64,000 nt of DNA from positions 5,621,001-5,685,000 of the forward strand of contig NZ_JAPEMC010000001.1 of the NCBI RefSeq assembly GCF_026343115.1, given 5' to 3'. This document shows positions 27,142 through 36,677 of this stretch, piece after piece. Numbering within the stretch: the first letter of the stretch is position 1; every line of letters begins with the position of its first letter. Origin of the DNA: Streptomyces sp. NBC_00102. GTDB lineage: Bacteria; Actinomycetota; Actinomycetes; Streptomycetales; Streptomycetaceae. The notes below the pieces were generated by a model. The model was given only the letters and a program-made list of their open reading frames with translations, was not told the origin of the DNA and made no database searches. The translations under genes and the position numbers were made by a program.

Positions 27142-28305
27142 ATGCCGACCAAGACCCACAGCCCCGCCCCTGCCGGAGTCCCCCGCGGACTCGCGGGTGT
27201 CGTCGTCACCGACACCGCCCTGGGCGACGTCCGGGGGACCGAGGGCTTCTACCACTACCGCCAGTACTCGGCGATCGAGCTGGCCCGAACCCGCACCTTC
27301 GAGGACGTCTGGTACCTGATGTTCCACGGGGAGCTGCCCGACGCACCGGCCCGCGCCGCGTTCGCCGCGCGCACCGCCGAACTGCGCCACCTCCCGGACG
27401 AGGTCCGCGCGGCGCTTCCCGTCATCGCCCGGGCCGGAGCGGTCTCCGGCCCCCTGGCCGGGCTGCGTACCGCCCTCTCGCTGCTGGGCGCCTCGGCCGG
27501 GTACCGCCCGCTGTACGACATCGAGCCCGCCCGCCGCCGGGAGAACGCCCTCGCCGTCTGCGCCGCGGTGCCCACCCTGCTGACCGCACTGCACCGGCTC
27601 GGAGAGGGACTCGAACCCGTCGAACCGCGCGACGACCTGCCGCACGCCGCCAACTACCTCTACATGCTCACCGGTGAGGTACCCGACGCCGTCCGCGCAC
27701 GGGCCGTCGAGCGCTATCTCATCTCCACCGTCGACCACGGGTTCAACGCGTCCACCTTCACCGCCAGGGTCGTCGCCTCCACCGGGGCCGACATGGCCGC
27801 CGGCCTGGTCGCGGCGATCGGCGCGCTCTCCGGCCCGCTGCACGGTGGCGCGCCCAGCCGCGCCCTGGACACCCTGGACGCGATCGGCACCCCGGACCGC
27901 ATCGACGGCTGGATCCGCGAACAGGTCCTCTCCGGCGGGCGGATCATGGGCTTCGGCCACCCCGTCTACCGCACCGAGGACCCGCGTTCGCGCATGCTGC
28001 GGGGGATCGCCCAGGACTTCGGCGGACCGCTCGTCGACTTCGCCGTCGAGGTGGAGCGCCAGGTGGAGGCCATCCTCGCCGAACTCAAGCCGGGCCGTGA
28101 GCTGCACACCAACGTGGAGTTCTACGCCGGGGTCGTGATGGAGCTCTGCGGGCTGCCGCGGACCATGTTCACTCCCACGTTCTGCGCGGCGCGGGTGGTC
28201 GGCTGGAGTGCCAATATCCTGGAACAGGCGGCGGACTCGAAGATCATCCGACCGGCGGCCCGCTACGTCGGGACGCCTCCGCCGCAGCCGGTCCCGGCAC
28301 CCTGA
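27142..28305 (+). CDS. Citrate synthase / 2-methylcitrate synthase family protein
   Basis: This 387-residue enzyme joins acetyl-CoA or propionyl-CoA to oxaloacetate. The characteristic blocks are present: GLAGVVVTDTALGDVRGTEGFYHYRQYSAIELA, STVDHGFNASTFTARVVASTGADMAAGLVAAIGALSGPLHGGAPSRAL with the oxaloacetate-binding His, IMGFGHPVYRTEDPRSRML with the catalytic His, and HTNVEFYAGVVMELCGLPRTMFTPTF with the catalytic Asp replaced in position by Glu. That Glu (NVEFYAG) is also seen in several short citrate synthases, so activity is likely. ATG 27142 has GAGGAG before it; an in-frame start at 27040 would run through the operator and is rejected. It is probably controlled together with its divergent helix-turn-helix relative. 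Confidence 0.88.
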   Translation: MPTKTHSPAPAGVPRGLAGVVVTDTALGDVRGTEGFYHYRQYSAIELARTRTFEDVWYLMFHGELPDAPARAAFAARTAELRHLPDEVRAALPVIARAGAVSGPLAGLRTALSLLGASAGYRPLYDIEPARRRENALAVCAAVPTLLTALHRLGEGLEPVEPRDDLPHAANYLYMLTGEVPDAVRARAVERYLISTVDHGFNASTFTARVVASTGADMAAGLVAAIGALSGPLHGGAPSRALDTLDAIGTPDRIDGWIREQVLSGGRIMGFGHPVYRTEDPRSRMLRGIAQDFGGPLVDFAVEVERQVEAILAELKPGRELHTNVEFYAGVVMELCGLPRTMFTPTFCAARVVGWSANILEQAADSKIIRPAARYVGTPPPQPVPAP

Positions 28306-28349
28306 CCGGGGGCCGCCGCTGCCTCCCAGCTCCGTGAGGATGGTCCGTC

Positions 28350-29528
28350 TTGCCTGCTCCGGTCACACCGGGTGATGCCCGTATCCCGCAGATCCCGGTC
28401 ATCGTCCTCGCGGGGTTTCTCGGCTCGGGCAAGACCACGCTGCTGAACCACCTGCTCCACCACCGCGCCGGAAACCGGATCGGCGTGATCGTGAACGACT
28501 TCGGGGCCATCGAGATCGACGCCATGACCGTCTCCGGACAGGTCGGCTCGACGGTCTCGCTGGGCAACGGCTGCCTGTGCTGCGCGGTGGACGCGAGCGA
28601 GCTGGACTCCTATCTGGAGACCCTGACCCGGCCATCCGTACGCCTCGATCTGATCGTGATCGAGGCCAGCGGACTCGCCGAACCGCAGGAACTCGTCAGG
28701 ATGCTGCTGGCGAGCGAGAACCCGCGGATCGTCTACGGAGGGCTGGTCGAGGTCGTCGACGCGGCCGAGTTCGACCGCACCCGGGAGCGGCACCCGGAGA
28801 CCGACCGGCACCTCGCCGTCGCCGATCTGGTCGTCCTCAACAAGACCGACCGCATCGACACCGCGGAACACGACCGGCTGCGCTCCGCGGTCGCCGCGCT
28901 GACCGACCGCGCCGCCGTCGTCTCCACCGACCACGGGCGGATCGATCCGGCGCTGCTCTTCGACCCCGCGCTCCGTCCGGACAGCGAACGGACGGCTGCC
29001 CGCCAGCTCACCTTCGAGGACCTGACGGCAGGGGAAGAGGAGTACCACGGCGGAGCGGGGAATCCCGGCGGAGCCCACCCGCACGCCGCGTACCAGAGCG
29101 TCGAGCTCTCCACCGGAACTCCCCTGGACCCCCGGCGGTTCCTGCGGTTCCTCGACTCCCGTCCGGAGGGGCTGTACCGGATCAAGGGCTTCGTGGACTT
29201 CGGTGCGGCCGACCCCCGCAACACCTATCTGCTGCACGCGGTGGGCAGGTTCCTCCGGTTCGCCCCGCGCCCCTGGGCCCGCGACGAGCCGAGGCTCACC
29301 CAGCTCGTACTGATCGGCGCGGGGTTCGACGCGGAGGCGCTCCTGCGCGAACTGGAGGACTGCCGAACGCCGGGGCCGGGCAGTACGGGCCCCGGCGGCA
29401 CGGGTGCCGCCGGCGTACCGGAGGCCGAGCCTCGCGACGCGGACGAACTGGAGCGTGCCATGTGGGGAGTGCTGCGTTACGTCGCCACCGACCGGCCCGC
29501 CGAAGAGGCCGGCCGCCCGACCGGCTGA
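28350..29528 (+). CDS. CobW/G3E family GTPase (metallochaperone type)
   Basis: This 392-residue protein has Walker A GFLGSGKTT near residue 24, a metal-binding CxCC motif in LGNGCLCCAVD near residue 76, IEASGLAEP, and the guanine-specificity motif NKTD near residue 167. A CobW C-terminal domain follows (YRIKGFVDFGAADPRNTYLLHAVGRFLRF), and the protein ends in a glycine/proline-rich tail. The family delivers zinc or other metals to client proteins. The tract GGAGNPGGAHPHAA could add a weak metal site. The start appears to be TTG 28350, since no ATG or GTG lies in frame upstream of the Walker motif. No Zur-type site is visible, so its metal cannot be named. Confidence 0.87.
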   Translation: MPAPVTPGDARIPQIPVIVLAGFLGSGKTTLLNHLLHHRAGNRIGVIVNDFGAIEIDAMTVSGQVGSTVSLGNGCLCCAVDASELDSYLETLTRPSVRLDLIVIEASGLAEPQELVRMLLASENPRIVYGGLVEVVDAAEFDRTRERHPETDRHLAVADLVVLNKTDRIDTAEHDRLRSAVAALTDRAAVVSTDHGRIDPALLFDPALRPDSERTAARQLTFEDLTAGEEEYHGGAGNPGGAHPHAAYQSVELSTGTPLDPRRFLRFLDSRPEGLYRIKGFVDFGAADPRNTYLLHAVGRFLRFAPRPWARDEPRLTQLVLIGAGFDAEALLRELEDCRTPGPGSTGPGGTGAAGVPEAEPRDADELERAMWGVLRYVATDRPAEEAGRPTG

Positions 29529-29563
29529 AACGCTGGACCCGCCGGGCCGGACCCCGGAGCGCC

Positions 29564-29626
29564 GGGCGGCGTACGGAAGACGGGGGACGGGCCCGCCCCG
29601 TCGGGCCCGTCTTCCGTACGCCGCCC
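29564..29626. terminator. Bidirectional terminator between the CobW gene and parC
   Basis: Two 21-base perfect arms (29564-29584 and 29606-29626) enclose a 21-base loop that can itself pair (ACGGG with CCCGT). The element sits between the convergent stop codons and ends 9 bases from the parC stop. Confidence 0.88.
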
Positions 29627-29634
29627 CGTCCTCG

Positions 29635-32085
29635 TTACACCGGCCCCGCGACCGAGGCGACCGGGTCGGTCAGCGGGATGCCCGAACCGTCGCGGCGCGG
29701 GTCGGGTTCCGGCAGCCGTGCGGGGGTGCCGGTCCGCTGCGCCGCCCGGGCGGGCAGCGGACCGGCCCAGGCGAAGACCAGGACGTCCTCACCCTTCAGG
29801 AACCGCTGGCACCGCACCCCACCGGTGGCCCGGCCCTTGCGCGGGTACTGGTCGAACGGTGTCAGCTTCGACGTGAGCACCGAGTCGTCCAGCGTGCCGT
29901 GCGAGCCGGCCACCGTGAACACCGCCGCGTCCGCGGCCGGTTCGACCGCCGAGAAGGACAGCACCTCGGCGCCGTCCGAGAGCTTGATCCCGGCCATGCC
30001 GCCGGCCGGACGTCCCTGCGGGCGCACCTGGGCCGCCGGGTACCGCAACAACTGCGCGTCGGTCGAGATGAAGACCAGGTCCTCCTCGCCCGTACGCAGC
30101 TCCACCGCTCCGACGATCCGGTCGCCCTCCCTCAGGGAGATGACCTCCAGCTCGTCCTTGTTGGCCGGGTAGTCCGGTACGACGCGCTTCACCACCCCCT
30201 GCAGGGTGCCGATCGCCAGGCCCTGCGACGTCTCGTCGAGCGTGGTCAGGCAGATCAGGTCCTCGCCCTCCTCCAGCGTGAGGAACTCCGTCGCCGGAGC
30301 CCCGCCCGAGAGATTGGGAGCCGCGTGGGTGTCCGGCAGCTGAGGCAGATCGATCACCGCCACGCGCAGCAGGCGTCCGGTGGAGGTCACCGCCCCCACC
30401 TCGCCGCGCGCCGTACCCGCCACGGCCGACACGATCACGTCGTGCTTCGCGCGCTTGCCGTCCTCGTCCTCGGCGACCGGATCGGCGTTGGCCGTCCGGG
30501 CGAGCAGACCGGTCGAGGAAAGCAGCACCCGGCACGGGTCGTCCGCCACCTGCAGCGGTACGGCGGAGACCTGCGAACCCGCCGACTCCAGCAGCACCGT
30601 GCGCCGGTCGGTACCGAACTTCTTCGCCACCGCGGCCAGTTCGGAGGAGACGAGCTTGCGTAGCTCGGTGTCGGACTCCAGGATCGCGGTCAGGGCCCCG
30701 ATCTCGGAGTTGAGCCGGTCGCGCTCGCTCTCCAGCTCGATCCGGTCGAACCGGGTCAGCCGGCGCAGCGGGGTGTCCAGGATGTACTGCGTCTGGACCT
30801 CGCTCAGCGAGAAGCGCTCCATCAGGCGCTCCTTCGCGGCTGCGGAGTTGTCGCTGTCCCGGATGATCCGGATGACCTCGTCGATGCCGACGAGGGCGAC
30901 GAGCAGCCCGTCCACCAGGTGCAGCCGGTCGCGGCGCTTGGTGCGGCGGAACTCGCTGCGCCGGCGGACGACCTCGAAGCGGTGGTCGAGGTAGACCTCC
31001 AGGAGCTCCTTGAGCCCCAGGGTGAGCGGCTGGCCGTCGACGAGTGCGACGTTGTTGATGCCGAAGGACTCCTCCATCGGCGTCAGCTTGTAGAGCTGCT
31101 CCAGCACGGCCTCCGGCACGAAGCCGTTCTTCACCTCGATGACCAGGCGCAGCCCGTGCGAGCGGTCGGTGAGGTCCTTGACGTCGGCGATGCCCTGGAG
31201 CTTCTTCGACGAGACCAGGTCCTTGATCTTGGAGATGACCTTTTCCGGACCGACCGTGAAGGGCAGTTCGGTGACGACGAGGCCCTTGCGACGCGGAGTG
31301 ACGTTCTCCACGGCGACCGTCGCCCGGATCTTGAACGTGCCGCGCCCGGTGGCGTAGGCGTCCTTGATGCCGCCGAGGCCGACGATCCGACCACCGGTCG
31401 GCAGGTCGGGACCGGGGACGAACCGCATCAGCGCTTCGAGGTCGGCGTTCGGGTACCGGATGAGGTGGCGCGCGGCGGCGACGACCTCACCGAGGTTGTG
31501 CGGCGGCATGTTGGTCGCCATGCCGACCGCGATCCCCGACGCGCCGTTGACCAGCAGGTTCGGGTAGGCGGCCGGGAGGACGACGGGCTCCTGCTCCTGG
31601 CCGTCGTAGTTCGCCTGGAAATCGACGGTGTCCTCGTCGATCGACTCCGTCATGAGGGACGTGGCGTCGGCCATCCGGCACTCGGTGTACCGCATGGCGG
31701 CCGGCGGGTCGTCGTTGCCGAGGGAGCCGAAGTTGCCGTGTCCGTCCACCAGCGGGAGGCGCATGGAGAACGGCTGAGCCATGCGCACCAGGGCGTCGTA
31801 GATCGACGCGTCCCCGTGCGGGTGGAGCTTGCCCATGACTTCGCCGACCACACGGGCGCACTTGACGTACCCGCGGTCGGGGCGCAGTCCCATCTCGTTC
31901 ATCTGGGACACGATGCGGCGGTGCACGGGCTTCATGCCGTCGCGCGCGTCGGGCAGGGCCCGGGAGTAGATCACCGAGTACGCGTACTCGAGGAAGGAGC
32001 CCTGCATTTCGTCGACGACGTCGATGTCGAGGATCTTCTCCTCGAAGTCGTCCGGCGGCGGGGTTTTCGTGCTGCGGCGGGCCAT
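29635..32085 (-). CDS. parC: DNA topoisomerase IV subunit A (ParC; also called GyrA2)
   Basis: ParC is the DNA-cleaving subunit of topoisomerase IV. The 816-residue protein has the breakage-reunion core: [85 protein letters not shown] with the active-site tyrosine in RYTEC, and the tower and coiled-coil regions (about 390-480). It ends in a beta-pinwheel C-terminal domain from about residue 500. Within the quinolone-determining stretch the residues are GDASIYD, so Ser is absent at the usual resistance position (Ala-Ser order as in many actinobacteria). ATG 32085 follows AAGGAG at a longish 11-base spacing. It lies 7.4 kb from parE and points the other way. Confidence 0.93.
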   Translation of the reverse strand: MARRSTKTPPPDDFEEKILDIDVVDEMQGSFLEYAYSVIYSRALPDARDGMKPVHRRIVSQMNEMGLRPDRGYVKCARVVGEVMGKLHPHGDASIYDALVRMAQPFSMRLPLVDGHGNFGSLGNDDPPAAMRYTECRMADATSLMTESIDEDTVDFQANYDGQEQEPVVLPAAYPNLLVNGASGIAVGMATNMPPHNLGEVVAAARHLIRYPNADLEALMRFVPGPDLPTGGRIVGLGGIKDAYATGRGTFKIRATVAVENVTPRRKGLVVTELPFTVGPEKVISKIKDLVSSKKLQGIADVKDLTDRSHGLRLVIEVKNGFVPEAVLEQLYKLTPMEESFGINNVALVDGQPLTLGLKELLEVYLDHRFEVVRRRSEFRRTKRRDRLHLVDGLLVALVGIDEVIRIIRDSDNSAAAKERLMERFSLSEVQTQYILDTPLRRLTRFDRIELESERDRLNSEIGALTAILESDTELRKLVSSELAAVAKKFGTDRRTVLLESAGSQVSAVPLQVADDPCRVLLSSTGLLARTANADPVAEDEDGKRAKHDVIVSAVAGTARGEVGAVTSTGRLLRVAVIDLPQLPDTHAAPNLSGGAPATEFLTLEEGEDLICLTTLDETSQGLAIGTLQGVVKRVVPDYPANKDELEVISLREGDRIVGAVELRTGEEDLVFISTDAQLLRYPAAQVRPQGRPAGGMAGIKLSDGAEVLSFSAVEPAADAAVFTVAGSHGTLDDSVLTSKLTPFDQYPRKGRATGGVRCQRFLKGEDVLVFAWAGPLPARAAQRTGTPARLPEPDPRRDGSGIPLTDPVASVAGPV

Positions 32086-32467
32086 CGCGGCTGCGACTCC
32101 TTCACAGATTCTGTCGGGCAACCTGAGGTTCTGACGCGGACCATTGTGGACCGCCCAGCGGACAGCGCCGACCTCGACCCGTCCCTACGGCCCTGCCGGG
32201 ACCCGCCGGGACACCCGTTTTCCGGGGCTTTCCGGCCGTGGGGACCACCGTGGCGGACCCTCCGACGTACCCCTCCGTACCGGAAGCGGAACCGGCGCTC
32301 GCGCCCACCCCCTGTGCACGGATCCCCGCACCGGACGTCAACATCGATCGTCAGGAACTACCAACGAGCACAACATCGAAGGAACGGGAACTTCGCCAGG
32401 TGCCCGTGCGCTTGCTTACAGTGGCAGGTCTGGCAGAAAGTCCAGTACCGCGATCGAAGGGACGTAC
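32086..32467. other. Divergent promoter region between parC and the M16 peptidase genes
   Basis: About 380 bases without a gene. The part nearest the M16 gene (32330-32450) is AT-richer and holds a GGGAAC element at 32387-32392 and TTGCTT at 32413-32418. I could not pair either with a convincing -10. An AAGGG ribosome site precedes the ATG at 32468. No repeat or hairpin of note was found. Confidence 0.4.
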
Positions 32468-33832
32468 ATGCCCATGGGTCACACGGCCACCGCACAGGCC
32501 GGCTCCGGCGGCCTGACAGCGACCGAGCACCGTCTGGCCAATGGCCTGCGCGTGGTGCTCTCCGAGGACCACCTGACCCCGGTCGCCGCGGTCTGCCTCT
32601 GGTACGACGTCGGCTCCCGCCACGAGGTGGAGGGGCGCACCGGACTCGCGCACCTCTTCGAGCACCTGATGTTCCAGGGCTCGAAGCAGGTCAAGGGGAA
32701 CGGCCACTTCGAACTCGTCCAGGGCGCGGGCGGGTCGCTCAACGGCACCACGAGTTTCGAGCGCACCAACTACTTCGAGACCATGCCGACCCATCAGCTG
32801 GAGCTCGCGCTCTGGCTCGAGGCCGACCGGATGGGCTCGCTGCTCGCCGCGCTCGACGAAGAGTCCATGGAGAACCAGCGCGACGTCGTCAAGAACGAGC
32901 GCCGCCAGCGGTACGACAACGTCCCGTACGGCACCGCGTTCGAGCGGCTCACCGCGCTCGCCTACCCGGAGGGCCACCCGTACCACCACACGCCGATCGG
33001 TTCCATGGCGGACCTGGACGCGGCGACGCTGGAGGACGCCCAGGAGTTCTTCCGTACCTACTACGCGCCCAACAACGCGGTGCTCTCGGTCGTCGGCGAC
33101 ATCGACCCCGAGGAGACCCTCGCCTGGATCGAGAAGTACTTCGGCTCCATCCCGTCCCACGACGGGAAGAAGCCCCCGCGCGACGGCACCCTCCCCGGCA
33201 CCATCGGCGGGCAGCTGCGCGAAGTGGTCCACGAGGAGGTCCCGGCCCGCGCGCTGATGGCCGCCTACCGGCTGCCGCACGACGGCACCCGAGAGGCGGA
33301 CGCCGCCGACCTGGCCCTGACCGTCCTGGGCGGCGGCGAGTCCTCCCGGCTGCACAACCGCCTGGTACGCCGCGACCGCACCGCGGTCGCCGCCGGGTTC
33401 GGGCTGCTGCGGCTGGCCGGAGCGCCCTCGCTGGGCTGGCTGGACGTCAAGACGTCCGGCGGTGTCGAGGTCGAGACCATCGAGGCCGCCGTCGACGAGG
33501 AGCTCGCGCGGTTCGCCACCGAGGGCCCGACCGCCGAGGAGATGGAGCGCGCGCAGGCCCAGTTGGAGCGCGAGTGGCTCGACCGTCTCGGCACGGTCTC
33601 CGGACGTGCCGACGAACTCTGCCGCTTCGCCGTGCTGTTCGGCGACCCGCAGCTGGCGCTGACGGCCGTCGGGCGCGTCCTCGACATCACCGCCGACGAG
33701 GTGCGGGAGGTCGCCGCGGCCGCGTTGCGCCCGGACAACCGTGCCGTGCTGGTCTACGAGCCGGTCGAACCGGCCGAGCCGGACGACGAGACCGGTGCGG
33801 ACACCGACGCCGACGAGGAGGCCGGCAAGTGA
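32468..33832 (+). CDS. M16B zinc peptidase, catalytic subunit
   Basis: This 454-residue insulinase-family peptidase carries the inverted zinc motif HLFEH in GLAHLFEHLMFQGSKQVKGNG near residue 62. The third zinc ligand Glu is expected in the block ENQRDVVKNERRQRYDN near residue 140, so the protein should be catalytic. The M16B pattern of two alpha-beta repeats is present, and the sequence is most like bacterial processing peptidases. It ends in an acidic tail. ATG 32468 has AAGGG six bases upstream. Its stop overlaps the next gene by four bases (GTGA). The next gene encodes a related protein lacking the zinc motif, so the two probably form a heterodimer, as in known split M16B enzymes. Confidence 0.92.
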   Translation: MPMGHTATAQAGSGGLTATEHRLANGLRVVLSEDHLTPVAAVCLWYDVGSRHEVEGRTGLAHLFEHLMFQGSKQVKGNGHFELVQGAGGSLNGTTSFERTNYFETMPTHQLELALWLEADRMGSLLAALDEESMENQRDVVKNERRQRYDNVPYGTAFERLTALAYPEGHPYHHTPIGSMADLDAATLEDAQEFFRTYYAPNNAVLSVVGDIDPEETLAWIEKYFGSIPSHDGKKPPRDGTLPGTIGGQLREVVHEEVPARALMAAYRLPHDGTREADAADLALTVLGGGESSRLHNRLVRRDRTAVAAGFGLLRLAGAPSLGWLDVKTSGGVEVETIEAAVDEELARFATEGPTAEEMERAQAQLEREWLDRLGTVSGRADELCRFAVLFGDPQLALTAVGRVLDITADEVREVAAAALRPDNRAVLVYEPVEPAEPDDETGADTDADEEAGK

Positions 33833-35241
33833 GCGACGCCGCCGTGACTGGAGTAGCCATGGACTTCCACCCGCAGCCCACCCCGGGAACCGCCCGCCCC
33901 TGGGCCTTCCCGGCACCCGAACGCGGCATCCTGCCCAACGGGCTGACGGTGCTCCGCAGCCACCGCCCCGGCCAGCAGGTCGTCGCGGTCGAGATCCACC
34001 TCGAAGCGCCGCTCGACGCCGAACCCGAGGGACTGGACGGCGTCGCCACGATCATGGCGCGCGCGCTCTCCGAGGGGACCGACAAGCACAGCGCCGAGGA
34101 GTTCGCCGCCGAGCTGGAGCGCTGCGGCGCCACGCTCGACGCGCACGCCGACCACCCGGGCGTCCGGGTGTCGCTGGAGGTGCCCGCCTCCCGCTTGGCC
34201 AAGGCGCTCGGCCTGGTCGCCGAGGCGCTGCGGGCCCCCGCCTTCGCCGACAGCGAGATCGAGCGCCTGGTGGGCAACCGCCTGGACGAGATCCCGCACG
34301 AGCAGGCCAACCCCGCGCGCCGTGCCGCCAAGCAGCTCTCCAAGGAGCTGTTCCCGGCCACCGCCCGGATGTCGCGACCGCGTCTGGGCACCGAGGACAC
34401 CGTGCGGCGGATCGACGCCGCCGCCGTCCGCGCCTTCTACGACGCCCATGTGCGTCCTGCCACCGCGGTCGCGGTCGTCGTCGGCGACCTCACCGGCATC
34501 GACCTGGACGCCCTGCTCGCCGACACCCTCGGCGACTGGTCGGGCGACGCCGGCAGCCCCCGCCCGGTGGCGCCGATCACCGCGGACGACACCGGCCGCG
34601 TGGTCATCGTCAACCGTCCGGGAGCCGTGCAGACGCAGCTGCTCATCGGCCGCATCGGCGCGGACCGGCACGACAGTGTCTGGCCCGCGCAGGTGCTCGG
34701 GACGTACTGCCTGGGCGGCACGCTCACCTCGCGGCTCGACCGGGTGCTGCGTGAGGAGAAGGGCTACACCTACGGCGTGCGCGCCTTCGCCCAGGTGCTC
34801 CGCTCCACCGCGGGCGGTCCGGACTCCGGCCCGGCCGGTGCGGCGATGCTGGCCATCAGCGGCTCGGTGGACACCGAGTCGACGGGGCCCGCGCTCGACG
34901 ACCTCTGGAAGGTTCTGCGGACCCTCGCGGCGGACGGGCTGACCGACGCCGAGCGGGAGACCGCCGTGCAGAACCTCGTGGGCGTCGCCCCGCTCAAGTT
35001 CGAGACGGCGGCCTCGGTCGCGGCGACCCTCGCCGACCAGGTCGAGCAGCAGCTGCCCGACGACTACCAGGCCCACCTGTACGCCCGGCTCGCCGAGACG
35101 GGCACGGTGGAGGCGACCGCCGCGGTGGTCAACGCCTTCCCGGTGGACCGTCTGGTGACGGTCCTCGTGGGCGACGCGGCGCAGATCGCCGAGCCCGTCC
35201 GCGCGCTGGGCATCGGCGAGGTGACGGTGGTGAACGGCTGA
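33829..35241 (+). CDS. M16B peptidase-like subunit without the zinc motif
   Basis: This 470-residue protein has the same fold as its upstream neighbour. At the place of the zinc-binding motif it reads GVATIMARALSEG, with no His-x-x-Glu-His. In the second half it keeps LREEKGYTYGVRAFAQVL, the Arg/Tyr-containing substrate-binding block typical of the non-catalytic partner in heterodimeric M16B peptidases. This complementarity, plus the four-base overlap of the genes, supports one active complex. An N-terminal extension of about 30 residues (SDAAVTGVAMDFHPQPTPGTARPWAFPAPE) could be trimmed if translation starts at the inner ATG. The location inside or outside the cell is not clear, since no signal peptide is seen on either subunit. 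Confidence 0.9.
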   Translation: MSDAAVTGVAMDFHPQPTPGTARPWAFPAPERGILPNGLTVLRSHRPGQQVVAVEIHLEAPLDAEPEGLDGVATIMARALSEGTDKHSAEEFAAELERCGATLDAHADHPGVRVSLEVPASRLAKALGLVAEALRAPAFADSEIERLVGNRLDEIPHEQANPARRAAKQLSKELFPATARMSRPRLGTEDTVRRIDAAAVRAFYDAHVRPATAVAVVVGDLTGIDLDALLADTLGDWSGDAGSPRPVAPITADDTGRVVIVNRPGAVQTQLLIGRIGADRHDSVWPAQVLGTYCLGGTLTSRLDRVLREEKGYTYGVRAFAQVLRSTAGGPDSGPAGAAMLAISGSVDTESTGPALDDLWKVLRTLAADGLTDAERETAVQNLVGVAPLKFETAASVAATLADQVEQQLPDDYQAHLYARLAETGTVEATAAVVNAFPVDRLVTVLVGDAAQIAEPVRALGIGEVTVVNG

Positions 35242-35279
35242 CCGGCCGTCAACCACACCACCGGGCACGTCCCGGAGCG

Positions 35280-35317
35280 GCGCGGCCCCGGCGGGAGGGA
35301 TCCCGCCGGGGCCGCGC
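35280..35317 (+). terminator. Terminator after the M16 pair
   Basis: A perfect 17-base-pair stem (35280-35296 with 35301-35317) with a GGGA loop, followed by TGTTTGT. It starts 38 bases after the stop codon. Confidence 0.9.
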
Positions 35318-35385
35318 TGTTTGTCCACTTTGCCGGGAGGGTGCCTATCTGCCCTGTGGGATGCGCTACAAAACCCGGTGTCCGT

Positions 35386-35415
35386 TTGGTGATCGAAAGC
35401 GCCGCGGCCTAGCGT
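35386..35415 (+). promoter_or_regulatory. Probable promoter of the riboswitch-M23 unit
   Basis: TTGGTG (35386-35391) and TAGCGT (35410-35415) are spaced by 18 bases. Transcription would start near 35422, about 45 bases before the riboswitch core. This is a moderate match to the HrdB consensus. Confidence 0.45.
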
Positions 35416-35467
35416 CGATCCGGCTGTCCGTCGACTGTGTACCGCACTCGCGGTGCCGGACAGTCAT

Positions 35468-35611
35468 CGCCGAGTCCCCGTCAGGCGCGAGCCTGGGGAG
35501 CCGGGGACCCGTGAAGTCCCTGGGGTGAATCGGGCACCCGCGTCTCGTGAGAGCCGCGAACGCCCGTAGGAGACCTTCCTGCTCCGAACCCGTCAGCTAA
35601 CCCGGTAGGCG
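35468..35611 (+). ncRNA. Cyclic di-AMP riboswitch (ydaO/yuaA leader)
   Basis: The leader of the M23 gene carries conserved ydaO blocks in order: CGCCGAGTCC at the 5' edge, GGGGAGCCGGGGACCC, TGGGGTGAATCGGG, and the 3' block CTCCGAACCCGTCAGCTAACC closing with GGTAGGCG. The outer CGCC and GGCG pair as the closing helix. The class senses cyclic di-AMP, and in Streptomyces it is known to precede cell-wall lytic enzyme genes, usually turning them off when the ligand is high. The domain ends 27 bases before the ATG. I see no separate intrinsic terminator, so control by masking the ribosome site or a compact terminator remains open. Confidence 0.9.
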
Positions 35612-35638
35612 AGAAGGAAGGAAAGGACCCGCTCCTCC

Positions 35639-36403
35639 ATGGCGTTCACCCGTGCCACCGGGACGCATCGCGCCCCGGGCCGTCTGACGCGCGCCACCGC
35701 CCGGTTCGCCGGTGCCGCGGCCCTCACCGCGACCGGCGTCGTCGGCTCGATGGCCTCCCCGGCCCTCGCCGCCGAACCCGCCACCCCCTCGCCCGGTACG
35801 ACCGGACTCATCGGGGCCGTCGTGCTCGGTGACTCCATCGCGGACCGGATAGCCGACCAGGCGGAGGCGCAGCACCGCGGGGCGGAGGTCAGGGCGCGGG
35901 CGGAGGCCAAGGCCAGGGCCGAGGCGGCCGTACGGGTCAGGGAGGCCCGTGAGGCGAAGGCGCGCGCGGCGCGCGCCGCCGAGCGCAAGCGGCTGAACTC
36001 CTTCCACCTGCCCATCGCGGGCTCGTACATCAGCACCGGCTACAAGTCGAGCGGTTCTCTCTGGTCCTCCGGCAGCCACTCCGGCGTCGACTTCCACGCC
36101 GCCACGGGCACCCCCGTCCTCGCCGTGGGCGCGGGCACGGTCGTCGAGGCCGGCTGGGGCGGCGCGTACGGCAACAACATCGTGCTGCGGATGGCGGACG
36201 GCACGTACACCCAGTACGGCCACCTCTCCTCGATCGGTGTCCAGGTCGGCCAGAGCGTCTCCTCCGGGGAGCGGATCGGCCTCTCCGGCGCCACCGGCAA
36301 CGCGACCGGCCCGCACCTGCACTTCGAGGCGCGTACCGGACCGGATTACGGCTCCGACATGGACCCCGTGGCGTATCTGCGGGCCCACGGCCTCACCGTC
36401 TGA
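35639..36403 (+). CDS. Secreted M23 family peptidoglycan endopeptidase
   Basis: This 254-residue exported protein has a twin-basic N-terminus and hydrophobic stretch (ATARFAGAAALTATGVVGSMASPALAAEP), with likely cleavage after ALA near residue 43. An alanine/arginine/glutamate coiled-coil stalk follows (about 70-120). The M23/LytM domain has zinc ligands in SHSGVDFHA (His and Asp) and TGPHLHFEA (HxH) and the YGHLSSIGVQVGQSV block. It should cut peptide cross-links in peptidoglycan during growth or spore germination. Expression is under the cyclic di-AMP riboswitch just upstream. AAAGGA lies before the ATG at 35639. A terminator follows 88 bases later. Confidence 0.93.
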   Translation: MAFTRATGTHRAPGRLTRATARFAGAAALTATGVVGSMASPALAAEPATPSPGTTGLIGAVVLGDSIADRIADQAEAQHRGAEVRARAEAKARAEAAVRVREAREAKARAARAAERKRLNSFHLPIAGSYISTGYKSSGSLWSSGSHSGVDFHAATGTPVLAVGAGTVVEAGWGGAYGNNIVLRMADGTYTQYGHLSSIGVQVGQSVSSGERIGLSGATGNATGPHLHFEARTGPDYGSDMDPVAYLRAHGLTV

Positions 36404-36490
36404 CCCCCGCGGCGACGGCGGCCGGCCGGTGGGACTCACCGCCCGCCCGACCGCCGCCGATCTCTCACGGCCGCCCCGGTCCCCGATCAC

Positions 36491-36523
36491 GCCGAAGCCC
36501 CGGCCCCGCGCCGGGGCTTCGGC
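36491..36523 (+). terminator. Terminator after the M23 gene
   Basis: A perfect 14-base-pair stem (36491-36504 with 36510-36523) with a five-base loop, followed by ATATCA. Confidence 0.88.
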
Positions 36524-36677
36524 ATATCACCCGAAACCCCTCCGGTCCGCCGGCTCCGAAGGCAAAAGATATGTGCGAATTCCGGTACGCCATCGGAAAT
36601 TCACGCAGATTGCAATAGAGTCACGGTGCAGGCTTCGATCGGCCGCGTTTCGCGGGGATTAAGGCGGAGGTTCGGAC

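Noticed and set aside
30919..32467. Long plus-strand open frame that runs into the second M16 gene
   Set aside because: It is antisense to parC and then reads the M16 catalytic gene out of frame; only the part from GTG 33829 is a real protein.
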